A stretch of 64,000 nt of DNA from Shewanella cyperi (GCF_017354985.1 NZ_CP071501.1:515501-579500); one strand, 5' to 3'; positions 33,758-43,306 are shown, numbered from the stretch's first letter. The notes: generated by a model from the sequence alone, not told the origin. Numbers and translations: made by a program.

Positions 33758-35100
33758 GAGTATTCCTCCAGCTTGCGGTACAGACTGGACAGGCCAAGAC
33801 CGAGAAGTTTGGCCGCGGCGCGGCGGTCGCCGTCGACGCTGTCCAGGGTTTCTTTGATAATCTGTTGTTCGTATTGTTTCAGGCGATCCCTGAGGTTGGT
33901 CTCCTCAGGTAAGCTGACACCGGCACGCTTGTACAGCTGTTGCGGCAAATCTTCCACCCGGATCAGGTTGTCTTCCGCCAGGATCACCGCCCGTTCGGCA
34001 ATATTTTCCAACTCCCGTATGTTGCCGGGGAAATCATAGCCCAACAACACGGCCTCCACTTCGGCATCTATCTCAAAGCTCTGGCTGAGACCGAGCTTTT
34101 TACGCTCGTTTTCCAAGAAAAAGCGGAACAGGGGCAGCAGGTCCTCGCGTCTTTCGCTGAGGGATGGCAGCAGGATGGAAAACACATTGAGGCGGAAATA
34201 GAGATCTTCCCGAAATTCGTTGCGTTCAATCATGCCCGGCAGATCGCGGTTGGTGGCGGCAATGATACGCACATCCACAGGGGTAAAGCGATCGCTGCCC
34301 ACGGGGCGGATTTGCTTGTCTTCCAGCACGTGCAACAGCTTGGCCTGCATGGCCAGGGGTAATTCGCCTATCTCGTCGAGGAACAGGGTGCCACCCGAGG
34401 CCGCCTCAAACAGGCCAATTTTCTTGGTGCTGGCACCGGTGAACGCGCCCTTGCAGTGGCCGAAGAGTTCACTTTCCAGCAGTTGCTCGGGAATGGCGGC
34501 ACAGTTGACCGGAATAAAAGGCTTGTTGGCGCGGCGGCTGGCGTTGTGAATATTTTTGGCCGTCACCCCTTTGCCCGAGCCGCTGGCGCCGCAGATCATC
34601 AGGGTGGCATCGGTATTGGCCACCTTGGCGACTATGCGATCAACCCTGGCCATGGCTTCGGAAGCGGAATGAAATACCTTGTCGGACACCTGCATGGCGG
34701 CATTGCGCAGGGCGTGGTTTTCGTTGCGCAAATCGATCAGATCAGCGATGAGCTTGATCCTGTGTTCCACGTCCTCGTTGCGCAGTGGTTTCATCATGTA
34801 GTCGTAGGCACCGGAGCGCATGGCATCTATGGCCGTTGATACCGAGGCAAAGGCGGTCATGATGACAAAGAAACACTCGTGTCCCCGACGCCTGGCTTCT
34901 TCTATCAATTCAATGCCTGTCATGCCCGGCATGCGCACATCGCTGAAGGTGACATCCACTTCATTGGCGGCCATTTCGGTCAGGGCCTCTTCGGCATCTT
35001 TGGCGGTAATGACTTCGTGGCCCAGGCGGCGAATGGCGTGTGCCAGCACCTGTCTTATGGCTATCTCGTCGTCGACTACCAGTATTTTCAGTACTTTCAT
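33754..35100 (-). CDS. Sigma-54-dependent response regulator (NtrC family)
   Basis: 448 residues. Receiver domain 1-120 has acidic pocket D10/D11, phosphoryl-acceptor D54 and K in YMMKPL. The AAA+ domain (about 140-370) has Walker A GASGSGKG, the sigma-54 contact loop GAFTGA and Walker [11 protein letters not shown] Fis-type HTH at the C-terminus ([20 protein letters not shown]) completes it. Activated by phosphorylation, it opens sigma-54 promoters. The two -24/-12 promoters found here, before the cytochrome c5 and tetraheme genes, are its obvious candidate targets. Encoded next to two histidine kinases. Confidence 0.95.
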   Translation of the reverse strand: MKVLKILVVDDEIAIRQVLAHAIRRLGHEVITAKDAEEALTEMAANEVDVTFSDVRMPGMTGIELIEEARRRGHECFFVIMTAFASVSTAIDAMRSGAYDYMMKPLRNEDVEHRIKLIADLIDLRNENHALRNAAMQVSDKVFHSASEAMARVDRIVAKVANTDATLMICGASGSGKGVTAKNIHNASRRANKPFIPVNCAAIPEQLLESELFGHCKGAFTGASTKKIGLFEAASGGTLFLDEIGELPLAMQAKLLHVLEDKQIRPVGSDRFTPVDVRIIAATNRDLPGMIERNEFREDLYFRLNVFSILLPSLSERREDLLPLFRFFLENERKKLGLSQSFEIDAEVEAVLLGYDFPGNIRELENIAERAVILAEDNLIRVEDLPQQLYKRAGVSLPEETNLRDRLKQYEQQIIKETLDSVDGDRRAAAKLLGLGLSSLYRKLEEYS

Positions 35101-35103
35101 TGG

Positions 35104-36333
35104 TTATTCCGCAGTTTGCTGCTCACACCTGAAGTGAATGTTCACTGTGGTGCCTTCATTGATTTTGGACTCTATGTCCATCTTGCCGCCCATCTCTTTG
35201 ATCAGATCTTTGCAGATCACCAACCCCAGGCCGCTGCCGCTGCTGGCATTACCGCGATTCTTGGTTGAGAAATACAGGTCGGCGGCTTTTTCCAGCACGT
35301 CAAAGGACATACCAACGCCATTGTCAGCAATGCTCAAACGAACCCCATCCGGTTCCATATGGGTACTGACCTGGATTTTCTTCTCTGTGCGCCAGTAGCA
35401 CTCCACCAGGGCGTCGGCGGCGTTGACCAGGATGTTCAGCAATACCTGCAGCATTTTGCCCTCATTGAACTTGATGGCCGGTATGTCACGGTTGAGATGA
35501 TAACCCAGACTGATATTGAGCATGCGCTTGTCATACTTCATCAGATTGCAAGCCCGCACTATCAGATCGTTCAGGTTATGGTATTCCACCGTGCTGGTGG
35601 TGTCGCGGAACAGGCCGGTGAATTCCAGCTTGATGTTGTTGATGCGCCTGGCTTCATTGAGCATGCGGTTGGTCATGTCGATCATGGCCGTTTTGCTGTC
35701 GGCATCGAGTTGATCTTCGGTGAGCATCACCAACATGTATTCCAAACCGCCCTCGATGGCCACCATGGGAGATCCCATTTCGTGCATGGCGCTGGCGATG
35801 AGCTTGGACTTGGTGGACAGTTGTTGCGCCTGACTAAAGGAATTGGAAAACATCATGCGCTCGGTTTCATTGATCAGGTGGAAGCAGAAGCTGTCCTTGT
35901 AAAATACACTGCGCTGCAGCCTGAAAACCGTGTCGGGGTACTTTTTGCTTTTGTACAGCAGGCTGCTGTTGTTGATCAGCAGTTGCAGCGTGATCTCAGG
36001 TTCCTGAACGTCCGGATCGTGGAATTGGATCAGCTCGTCAATCTGCTCGCCCTGAACGGAACGCATGGTGAGATCCAGCATTTCGTTGGCTTTGCCATTA
36101 CTGCGCAGTACTTCGCCGTCTTCATTGAGCACCAGAGTGGGCAAACTGGTGCTGGTTATCCAGTCCAGATCGAGGCGGAACTTGCGCAAATGCCACACCA
36201 GCAGCAATAACCACAGGATAAGCAGCCCCAGACAGCTGATGATGATATAGGAAGACAGCTGCTCGTTGGCTGCCAGCACCGGCAGTGGCAACAGGGTAAA
36301 CGCCAGGGCGCTTTTAATGCCGGTCTTACTCAT
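35104..36333 (-). CDS. Membrane histidine kinase (first of pair)
   Basis: 409 residues with a signal/anchor region (about 1-22) and a transmembrane helix near 28-47. A PAS-like domain (about 55-165) is followed by a HisKA-like region with ASAMHEMGSPM (phospho-His), N-box LLNILVNAADAL, G1 DNGVGMS and G2 SGSGLGLVICKD. The family autophosphorylates and passes phosphate to a response regulator, here most likely 33754-35100, which starts 3 bp downstream. It overlaps the second kinase gene by 8 bp. Confidence 0.93.
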   Translation of the reverse strand: MSKTGIKSALAFTLLPLPVLAANEQLSSYIIISCLGLLILWLLLLVWHLRKFRLDLDWITSTSLPTLVLNEDGEVLRSNGKANEMLDLTMRSVQGEQIDELIQFHDPDVQEPEITLQLLINNSSLLYKSKKYPDTVFRLQRSVFYKDSFCFHLINETERMMFSNSFSQAQQLSTKSKLIASAMHEMGSPMVAIEGGLEYMLVMLTEDQLDADSKTAMIDMTNRMLNEARRINNIKLEFTGLFRDTTSTVEYHNLNDLIVRACNLMKYDKRMLNISLGYHLNRDIPAIKFNEGKMLQVLLNILVNAADALVECYWRTEKKIQVSTHMEPDGVRLSIADNGVGMSFDVLEKAADLYFSTKNRGNASSGSGLGLVICKDLIKEMGGKMDIESKINEGTTVNIHFRCEQQTAE

Positions 36334-37810
36334 TGCCTAGATCCTCCCTGGGGAATGTGAGGGTGACTTTACAGCCTTTCCCCTGCTCCGAACTGATGGT
36401 GATACTGCCCTTGATATCCTCCATCACAGAGCGGCAGATGCTCAGGCCAAAGCCTGCGCCGGCGATGTCTTCCTGGGTGGTGATATAGGGCTCCAGGCAG
36501 ACATCGATCAGCTGGGGCGACATGCCTATACCATTGTCGGCAATCTCCAGCAGCACCTTGTTGTCCGCGTATTGCAGCTTGAAATGCAAGGTTTGATTCT
36601 TTTTAAAGCTTTTTTGCAGTGCCAGCAGCGCGTTGTCACAGATATTGTTCAGCAGCAGGCTCATCTGCTCCCGGGAGGCCCGCACCGCGGGAATATCATT
36701 GACTATATCCATCTGGATATCCACCTGATACCAGCGTTCATCCAGATTGAGGAAGTAGATGTACTGTTTGACCTGTTCCGTGAGATCGAGGATTTCAGAG
36801 TCGCTGCCATATTCGCTGGCAAAATTCACCAGGTGCGTGTTGAAGGCCTCAAGCTTTTCCACCTGCTGGGTGATGAGCGCCAGCGCTTCGGTCCGCTGTT
36901 CCGGATCTGACATTTCGTAGGCGCCCAGCAGTCCCTTGATGCCGGCTATGGGATTGCCCAGCTCGTGGATTAACCCCGCCACCAGATGCTTGAGCGAGGC
37001 ACTGCGCACCTGATTGAAATAGGTATAACGGCCGAAGGCCAGTTGCTGATCTTTCCTTTCCAACTCAATGGAAACCTGGTTGACCGCCGAAAACAGCTGG
37101 CCAATCTCATCACTGCGACTGACGGGCAATTGTTCGGGTTTCTGATTGCGAACCAGGAGTTGAATTTGTTTCACCGCCTGATTGATCTTGCTGGCCAGCA
37201 TGTTGAAAAAGCTGATACAGAGCACAGAGGTGAACAGGGCTATCAGCAGCACTATCATCATCACTACCCGGGCCGATTCTTCACTGGTCTGCAGGTATTT
37301 TTCGGACAGTTCGCTGCGCAGCTGCTGTTGCTCTTGCAGCGCCGTCACCAGGTTATGGTTGGTTTGACGCGACTGAGCCAGCACACTGTTGACCAGTTCA
37401 CTTGAGGGTTGCATGACCATGGCAGCCATCATTTTCAGTAGTTGTTCAATATCTTGTGTGTGTTCGGGCATGATGCCGGCAATCACATTTTTGGCTTCCG
37501 CCAGGGCGAGGAAGTTCTGGTGCAGCCCGTTCAGCAGGTTGCGGTCGAAATTGCCGTCCTGATCCAGGGGCTGTTTGAGCATCAGCAGATCTGTCATCAC
37601 CTCTATGAGTATCAGGTGCGACTTGGTCAGATCTTCACTCTGACTGTTCAATTGCAATATCTGGCCATAGAAGTGGTACAGCTCATCTTTTTTTGACAGG
37701 GCGTAGGAGCTGGTCAGCAGGATGGCGACCAGGACTATGGCCAGCAAGCCCATGGCCTGGGTGCGCAATTTGAGAAATTTGAACATCAGGTAATAGGACA
37801 ATTTGTTCAT
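36326..37810 (-). CDS. Membrane histidine kinase with periplasmic sensor and HAMP (second of pair)
   Basis: 494 residues. TM1 is near 17-36; a helical periplasmic domain (about 40-175) precedes TM2 (about 183-205) and a HAMP segment. Then come the H-box AGLIHELGNPIAG, N-box LLNNICDNALLAL, G1 DNGIGMS and G2 GAGFGLSIC. A second kinase with one regulator in the same operon suggests two inputs, or a heteromeric kinase. It overlaps the thioredoxin gene by 4 bp. Confidence 0.93.
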   Translation of the reverse strand: MNKLSYYLMFKFLKLRTQAMGLLAIVLVAILLTSSYALSKKDELYHFYGQILQLNSQSEDLTKSHLILIEVMTDLLMLKQPLDQDGNFDRNLLNGLHQNFLALAEAKNVIAGIMPEHTQDIEQLLKMMAAMVMQPSSELVNSVLAQSRQTNHNLVTALQEQQQLRSELSEKYLQTSEESARVVMMIVLLIALFTSVLCISFFNMLASKINQAVKQIQLLVRNQKPEQLPVSRSDEIGQLFSAVNQVSIELERKDQQLAFGRYTYFNQVRSASLKHLVAGLIHELGNPIAGIKGLLGAYEMSDPEQRTEALALITQQVEKLEAFNTHLVNFASEYGSDSEILDLTEQVKQYIYFLNLDERWYQVDIQMDIVNDIPAVRASREQMSLLLNNICDNALLALQKSFKKNQTLHFKLQYADNKVLLEIADNGIGMSPQLIDVCLEPYITTQEDIAGAGFGLSICRSVMEDIKGSITISSEQGKGCKVTLTFPREDLGNE

Positions 37811-38283
37811 GGCCGCACGACCTCAGATTCTGCCTTCAATTTTTGCCAGGCGTTGACCAGACTGGTTTCATCCAGCTCACCCTGGTGCACATACAGGGGC
37901 TGACCCTGGGGATTGATAATCACTGTGGTGGGAAATACCTGTATTGGGTTGGCTTCGGTGGCTTGGCCAATCAAATTGGGGAAAGTCACTGGGTAGCGCC
38001 TTAAAAACTCATCGGCCAGAAAGCGGTCTTCATCCATGGAGTAACCCAATACCGGCATGCCGTTTCTGTAAAGGCCATCGAGCATGGGCATCTCCCGGCG
38101 GCAGGGCGCACACCAGCTCGCCCAGAAATTGACAATCAGCAGTCCACTTTCGCTGCTTTGAGTAAACAGCGGCTTTAACCAGCCATTTGCCTGCGACAGG
38201 GGAGTAGAGTCCCCCATGTTCTTCGCTGTCAGGCCACCGGCCAATGCCGCCAGCATGAGCAGGGATAGCAATAGCCTGTTCAT
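37807..38283 (-). CDS. TlpA/ResA-like periplasmic thioredoxin
   Basis: 158 residues. A signal peptide (about 1-20) is followed by a thioredoxin fold with active site WCAPC (C58, C61), the VNFWASW strand before it and cis-Pro in FPTTVI. ResA/CcsX proteins keep apocytochrome Cys reduced for System II heme ligation, so this completes a set with ResB (19384) and CcsA (25514). It overlaps both neighbours by 4 bp. The alternative is a general TlpA-like reductase. Confidence 0.9.
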   Translation of the reverse strand: MNRLLLSLLMLAALAGGLTAKNMGDSTPLSQANGWLKPLFTQSSESGLLIVNFWASWCAPCRREMPMLDGLYRNGMPVLGYSMDEDRFLADEFLRRYPVTFPNLIGQATEANPIQVFPTTVIINPQGQPLYVHQGELDETSLVNAWQKLKAESEVVRP

Positions 38284-39251
38284 CCCTGCGTCCCTCCCTC
38301 AGCCTTTAACTGATGGAAGGCTTGTTCAATATAATCAATCAGCTGCTCCAATTGCTCCTCGGTGAGCACATTGCGCCACGCCGGCATGGAGGTATTGACC
38401 ACGCCGGATTTGATCCTTTCTTTGAGTTCGGCCCGGGTGAGCTGCCCCATAAACTGGCTCGAGGTCAGATCCCTGGGTTTGCGTTCCAGAAAGCTGCCAA
38501 TCCAGTTGTGGCCTGTACCGTCTTTGGCATGGCAGAAGGCGCAGTTGCCATCCCACAATTGCTGGCCTTTTCTGGCCGATTCGCTGAGCCCGGCTTGGCG
38601 TTCGGGTCTGTCGTGCTTGAGAAATACCGATGCCCCGGTTACGCCGTCAAATTCGGTAAAAGAGTAGTTGTTACGGGGATAGGAAATACTTTCCGTACGC
38701 CAGATAGGGCCCTGTGACTCAACCTTGCCCTGGTCATGGCAACTTATACAGGCTTTTAAATACAAAACCTTACCTGCACGTTGCTCGTTATTGAGCTTGT
38801 CATCCGCCAGATCAACAGGCAATTCACCGGTCGCAAAAGGAAAGGCTGCCTGGTAGCGTTCGTGGTTGGGCCAACCCGCCTCGGCGGTATGGTAATGGGT
38901 ATTGGCGGCCTTGTTTTCCATGAATTCCTTGCGAATAAAGCGGACAACTGTGCTCACTTCCGCAGCGGACAGGAAATAATCAAAACTCATCATGGCGGTA
39001 CCCTCTATGCCCTGATGAACCACGGTTTCCATTTGCTCCTGGGTCCGGTCGTTGAGGGACATGGCGGCAAAATTGGCCGGCTTGGGATCCATCCAGCTTG
39101 CCGCCAGGGTCTTGGCATCGCCCGAGTAGCCGTGGCAATAGTAGCAGCGGTAGTTGTACAGCTGTCTGCCGGCTTCGTGGTCGGCATCCACCTCTGCCAG
39201 GGCAGACAGGCTGAGCAAGGACAGCAGTACCCCAAGCAGTTTATTGCTCAT
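38280..39251 (-). CDS. Triheme class I-type cytochrome c
   Basis: 323 residues with a signal peptide (ALA-EVD). Three CXXCH: CYYCH (about 36), CISCH (about 168) and CAFCH (about 240). Domains 1 and 3 have class I features with Met ligand candidates (TAMMSFDYFLSAAEV; TSMPAWRNVLTEEQLEQLIDYI). The middle heme lacks an obvious Met partner. It is homologous in layout to the next gene and overlaps it by 11 bp. A periplasmic carrier or an enzyme subunit of the operon's respiratory function. Confidence 0.9.
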   Translation of the reverse strand: MSNKLLGVLLSLLSLSALAEVDADHEAGRQLYNYRCYYCHGYSGDAKTLAASWMDPKPANFAAMSLNDRTQEQMETVVHQGIEGTAMMSFDYFLSAAEVSTVVRFIRKEFMENKAANTHYHTAEAGWPNHERYQAAFPFATGELPVDLADDKLNNEQRAGKVLYLKACISCHDQGKVESQGPIWRTESISYPRNNYSFTEFDGVTGASVFLKHDRPERQAGLSESARKGQQLWDGNCAFCHAKDGTGHNWIGSFLERKPRDLTSSQFMGQLTRAELKERIKSGVVNTSMPAWRNVLTEEQLEQLIDYIEQAFHQLKAEGGTQG

Positions 39252-40500
39252 TGGTCACCTGAGTGTTCTTCACCTTGGGGTTGCGCGGGGCGATGAATTC
39301 GCTGAACACGTATTCGGTCAAATCCGCCATTTGCTGCTTGGTCAACACCTGGCCCCAGGCCGGCATTTCTGAACCCAGCACCCCCATGCGAATACGCTCG
39401 TAAATATGGGCACGACTGAAGCTTTCGGTCGCCGCCGGATGAGTGAAGTCCCTGGGTTTGGGGAAAATGAAAAAGGCGCGCGGTCCCTGGCCATCACCAT
39501 GTTCGCCATGACAGGTGATGCAGGTTTTGTTGTACAGCTCCTTACCGGCAGCCCGATCCGCCGTCAGCTTGACCGGCAGTGGCGCATTGATATCAAGCTT
39601 GGCTCCCATATGGGCGCCGTGGTCATGGATGGCCTCACCAAAGATGATGCTGTCATCTTTGATGTTAAGGTCTTTGCTGGGGTCATAACCCTGGTTGTCC
39701 AGGAAGGGATCGACCCCTTTATCTTGCTGGGTGGTCTGGCTGGCGGTTTGCACCTGTGAGGCTGTGGTTCCCTGGACGTCTGCACCCGACAGGAAGGGAT
39801 CGCTGCTATCGGCACCTTCACCTAGGGGACGTCCCAGGTAGCCGTCGATGCGGGGCACATCCATGATGACCACCCTGATGTAATCGACAATGGCGTTAAT
39901 CTTGTGTTCGCCGAGGCGCTTGCCCCAGGAGGTCATGGCGGTTTGCGGTCTGCCGTTGGTGATGGAAAATATCATCCGATTGCGATCCAGCACCTTTTTC
40001 ATGGCAGGGTCGGTAAATACCGCCGGTTTGGGGAATAAACCGGCCTGGGCCATGATGGCCCCTTCACCTCTGTCGCCGTGGCACACGGAGCAGTGGCGTT
40101 CAAACAATTTCTTACCCTCATCGTACTGGGCAAAGTTGTCCTGCTTGGCCATAAAGCTTTCACGGGCATAGTCGACGACAGCGATGATTTCCTCATAGCT
40201 GAGTTTGTCACGAAATCCCATCATGGCCGTGCCGGGTTTGCCGTCACGTACCGCAATCAACATTCTGGGCCTGTCCATGCTGACTTCGGCGGCAATGGAG
40301 GTGAAGTCAATAAAATGCCCGGCTTCACGCATAGCCGCGACACCGCGACCGTCTGCACCATGGCATTGGGCACAGTTGTTGCGCCACAGTATGGCACCGT
40401 TCGCGTTTTGCTGAGAAGGCGTGTCCGCTGCCTGGCCGACGACGGTAAAACTGAAGAGGAGGACGCTAAACAAGCATCTGATAAGGTTTGTTTTTTCCAT
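39241..40500 (-). CDS. Triheme class I-type cytochrome c, first gene of the regulatory/cytochrome operon
   Basis: 419 residues from the ATG complement at 40498-40500, which begins the signal peptide (GQA-ADT). CAQCH, CSVCH and CITCH define three mono-heme class I domains. Each is followed by a Met motif (GTAMMGFRDKLSYEEI, TAMTSWGKRLGEHKI, SEMPAWGQVLTKQQM). A low-complexity Gln/Thr/Asp linker lies between domains 2 and 3. It leads a ten-gene operon in which nearly all junctions overlap, down to 30554. Confidence 0.92.
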   Translation of the reverse strand: MEKTNLIRCLFSVLLFSFTVVGQAADTPSQQNANGAILWRNNCAQCHGADGRGVAAMREAGHFIDFTSIAAEVSMDRPRMLIAVRDGKPGTAMMGFRDKLSYEEIIAVVDYARESFMAKQDNFAQYDEGKKLFERHCSVCHGDRGEGAIMAQAGLFPKPAVFTDPAMKKVLDRNRMIFSITNGRPQTAMTSWGKRLGEHKINAIVDYIRVVIMDVPRIDGYLGRPLGEGADSSDPFLSGADVQGTTASQVQTASQTTQQDKGVDPFLDNQGYDPSKDLNIKDDSIIFGEAIHDHGAHMGAKLDINAPLPVKLTADRAAGKELYNKTCITCHGEHGDGQGPRAFFIFPKPRDFTHPAATESFSRAHIYERIRMGVLGSEMPAWGQVLTKQQMADLTEYVFSEFIAPRNPKVKNTQVTNEQ

Positions 40501-40536
40501 GGAACTCAACGGCCTCCGGCAACACTGGATGCAGGT

Positions 40537-40545
40537 ATACTAACA
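40537..40545 (-). promoter_or_regulatory. Extended -10 for the minus-strand operon starting at 40500
   Basis: TGTTAGTAT read on the minus strand predicts a start near 40530. The CRP-like site is then centred about 60 bp upstream, the class I position. Motif match only. Confidence 0.4.
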
Positions 40546-40579
40546 AGGTTAAGGGTTGTACATCAGCAGAGCCTGATGC

Positions 40580-40601
40580 AATTGTGTAATGGATCACACT
40601 T
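40580..40601. promoter_or_regulatory. CRP-like binding site in the divergent promoter region
   Basis: TGTGT-N6-TCACA (40583-40598) with AA/TT flanks is one mismatch from the CRP core TGTGA-N6-TCACA. In Shewanella CRP controls anaerobic respiration genes. The site sits between the 40500 (minus) and 40676 (plus) start codons. For the plus gene a weak -10 near 40620-40625 would put it at about -41. Confidence 0.65.
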
Positions 40602-40675
40602 GATTTTTAAATTTTTTGATAGTCTCTCACCAAGACAATGACCCTTAACCCAACAGGAACTTTGCAGGATATCTC

Positions 40676-41821
40676 ATGGTGAAACTCAAGGGACCCCTAA
40701 CGGCAGTGGCCTGTATTTTAGCAGTCAGCAGTTTGCTGTCGGCTTGTTCTAGCTCAAACAAAGTGCAAAAGGCAGAGGAGTTTGTTTACCCCAAGCCGCC
40801 CGATGAGCCCAGGTTTTACTGGGACCGCATGCTGCTGGGCAGCATGAGCGTGGAGCACCAAACGGAAGAGAGCAAGATCAGCTCCTTTCTCACCGGCACC
40901 TTTGCTGCTAACAAGGGATTCGTTAAACCCTATGGTATCGCCGTACACCAGGGGCGCATTTTTGTCTCGGATCCCCCGGGGCGTGATGTGATGATGTTTG
41001 ACCCGGCCCACTACCTGTTCAAGTCTTTGACCTCTGATCCCAATGTATTGTTGATGAAGCCCTATGGGGTGGAAACCGATGCTCAGGGAAACCTGTTCGT
41101 GCTGGATCAGGGCCTCAAGGACGTAAAATTGTTCGACCGTGATGGCAATTATCTGCGGACCATCAAACCCGATGCCCAGTTGAGCATGCCCACGGATCTG
41201 GCCATTACACCCGATGGCAAGACCATGTACATTTCCCAGACCGGCGGTGTATCTGAGTCCATGCATGTAATTTTCCAGTTTGATACCGAGACCGGCAAGC
41301 TGCTCAAGACCTTGGGTAAGCGCGGCCGCGGCGACTTGGAATTCAACCTGCCGAAGGGCATTGACCTGGACAAGAACGGCCTGCTCTATGTGGTCGACAG
41401 TGGCAATTTCCGCATTCAGGTGATAGATCCCGATAAAGAAGTGATGGTGCGCACCTTTGGCCAGGTAGGCCAAAGATTGGGGACCTTCTCCCGACCCAAA
41501 GATGTGGCGGTGGATAAGGATGGCAACATCTATGTCTCCGATGCGGCCTTCGGCAATTTCCAGATTTTTAATCCCGAAGGACAGTTGTTGCTGTTCGTTG
41601 GTGAGCGCGGCAGCGATCTCAAGCCCGGTACTTATATGCTTAACTCAGGTATTGCCGTGGATGAGGATGGCCGTGTGCTGATGGCGGATCAGTTCTTCCG
41701 TAAGGTGGACATTTTCCGTCCCGCCAGAGTAGGCAAGGAGCAGGGCTTTTTGGGCGTAAAAGAGAAGATTACGGACGAGGAATACATGAAAATCAAGCAA
41801 GAGCAACAAAACGGACAATGA
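40676..41821 (+). CDS. NHL-repeat beta-propeller lipoprotein
   Basis: 381 residues. Lipobox LLSAC gives a lipidated Cys at about 24. Blades: KPYGIAVHQGRIFVSD, KPYGVETDAQGNLFVLD, MPTDLAITPDGKTMYIS, LPKGIDLDKNGLLYVVD, RPKDVAVDKDGNIYVSD and LNSGIAVDEDGRVLMAD, a six-bladed propeller as in the paralogue 15951-16988. It has a charged C-terminal tail. It is first in a plus-strand operon with the polyferredoxin-like and P19-like genes (37- and 13-bp gaps). Likely anchored in the outer membrane and used for docking. Confidence 0.88.
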   Translation: MVKLKGPLTAVACILAVSSLLSACSSSNKVQKAEEFVYPKPPDEPRFYWDRMLLGSMSVEHQTEESKISSFLTGTFAANKGFVKPYGIAVHQGRIFVSDPPGRDVMMFDPAHYLFKSLTSDPNVLLMKPYGVETDAQGNLFVLDQGLKDVKLFDRDGNYLRTIKPDAQLSMPTDLAITPDGKTMYISQTGGVSESMHVIFQFDTETGKLLKTLGKRGRGDLEFNLPKGIDLDKNGLLYVVDSGNFRIQVIDPDKEVMVRTFGQVGQRLGTFSRPKDVAVDKDGNIYVSDAAFGNFQIFNPEGQLLLFVGERGSDLKPGTYMLNSGIAVDEDGRVLMADQFFRKVDIFRPARVGKEQGFLGVKEKITDEEYMKIKQEQQNGQ

Positions 41822-41857
41822 TGCTGCCTTGCTTATCCGACACCGGAGAACACCACT

Positions 41858-43294
41858 ATGCACGTATCTGAAGACAATGTAATCCCCTGCAGAAACGTCG
41901 ATGTCGTGCCACAGCAGCAGGGACGTATGCTCTGGCTTGAGCGCTTCTTCTTTAAATACCGCAGCTATATAGGTCTGGTGCATTTCGCGGTGTTCTGGGT
42001 GTTTTTGGCCTTGCTGTTTGTGCCCTTGTTTCTCGACGAGGTGTCGGAAACCGACACAGTGTTTACCCACTTCACCCTGCTGGCCAATTACACCATGTGG
42101 GGCTTATGGTTCCCCTTGGTGTTTCTGTCGGTGATCTTCACCGGCCGTTCCTGGTGCGGCTTGTTGTGCCCCATGGGCGCAGCCAGTGAATACATCAACA
42201 AGTTCGGCCTGCACCTGAAAATCCCGGCATTTATCCGTTGGGAAGGTATGCCCATCATCAGTTTTCTGATTATCACCACCCTGGGACAGACCGTGGGTGT
42301 GCGGGACCATCCGGAAGCCATAGCTTATGTGTTCGGCAGTGTGATGTTGGCGGCTATCATCATTGGTTATCTGTATGGCCGGAACAACAGGGTCTGGTGT
42401 CGTCATATGTGTCCCATCGGCCTGATGCTGGGACTGTTTTCGCGCCTGGGCGTGGTGCAGTTTTTCCCCAAGCGTCCAAGTCATGGGGCCGATCAGTATC
42501 ATGAATCCAGTCTGTGCCCGACCATGATAGATTTGCGGCACAAAAAAGAGAGCCGCCACTGCATTGAATGCTTCAAGTGTGTACACCCCGAAGCCAAATC
42601 CAGCCTGATAGTGAGGGCCCGTGCCCCCGGTGAAGAGGTGGAGAATATCCACAGCCATAATCCCAATTGGGCCGAAGTTTGGTTCTTCTTCCTCGGCACC
42701 GGCTCCGCACTGGGGGGCTTCCTGTGGTTGGTTTTGCCCTTGTACCAGGATCTGCGTCAAGCCTTGGGTGAATGGTTTATTGAACATGACCAGTTCTGGA
42801 TTGGTGAATCCGGCCCCTGGTGGTTGATGAGTGTGCATCCCGAGCGTCGTGAGGTCTATAACTGGCTCGATTTTATGACCATAGTGGGCTTTATGACCGC
42901 GGTAATGCTGGTGTTTGCCACTGCCATGTTCCTGCTTAATCTGCTCAGCAGCAGTATCGCCCACGCTGGAACAGGAAAAGATCGCCGCCAGTTCTGGGGC
43001 AGCTATGTGGAATTGGCCTATCAATACATGCCCGTGGCCATGGTGTCATTGCTGATTGGCTTGGGCGGCAAAATATTCGAACTGCTTGGTTTGGTTGGCC
43101 TTGGCAGCAACGGCATTTTAACCATTAAGCTGGTGCTTTTTGGCATCAGCTTGTTATGGAGCCTGTGGCTTGGCTGGCGCATCCAGACAGTGCAGGAGGT
43201 TCCCTTGGGACGTAAGGTACCAGGTCAAATTGTCGGGACCTTGACCAGCCTCTTTATTGCTGCGTGCTGGTGGCCCGCTATCTTTGGTATTTGA
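41858..43294 (+). CDS. NapH/CcoG-like polyferredoxin membrane protein (FtrD-type)
   Basis: 478 residues with several transmembrane helices on both sides of a cytoplasmic Cys-rich region. Two CX3CP motifs (C100-C104 in CGLLCP, C181-C185 in CRHMCP) define the Fer4_5 family. C220 and the cluster C235-x2-C238-x2-C241 could bind one 4Fe-4S centre. Relatives (NapH, RdxA, FtrD) pass electrons across the inner membrane, often from quinol or to a periplasmic metal-reducing partner. The C-terminal 230 residues carry extra helices not usual in NapH. It is followed at 13 bp by a P19-type protein, as in Ftr/Fet iron systems, but no permease gene is present. Confidence 0.85.
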   Translation: MHVSEDNVIPCRNVDVVPQQQGRMLWLERFFFKYRSYIGLVHFAVFWVFLALLFVPLFLDEVSETDTVFTHFTLLANYTMWGLWFPLVFLSVIFTGRSWCGLLCPMGAASEYINKFGLHLKIPAFIRWEGMPIISFLIITTLGQTVGVRDHPEAIAYVFGSVMLAAIIIGYLYGRNNRVWCRHMCPIGLMLGLFSRLGVVQFFPKRPSHGADQYHESSLCPTMIDLRHKKESRHCIECFKCVHPEAKSSLIVRARAPGEEVENIHSHNPNWAEVWFFFLGTGSALGGFLWLVLPLYQDLRQALGEWFIEHDQFWIGESGPWWLMSVHPERREVYNWLDFMTIVGFMTAVMLVFATAMFLLNLLSSSIAHAGTGKDRRQFWGSYVELAYQYMPVAMVSLLIGLGGKIFELLGLVGLGSNGILTIKLVLFGISLLWSLWLGWRIQTVQEVPLGRKVPGQIVGTLTSLFIAACWWPAIFGI

Positions 43295-43306
43295 GAAGGA
43301 AAAACA

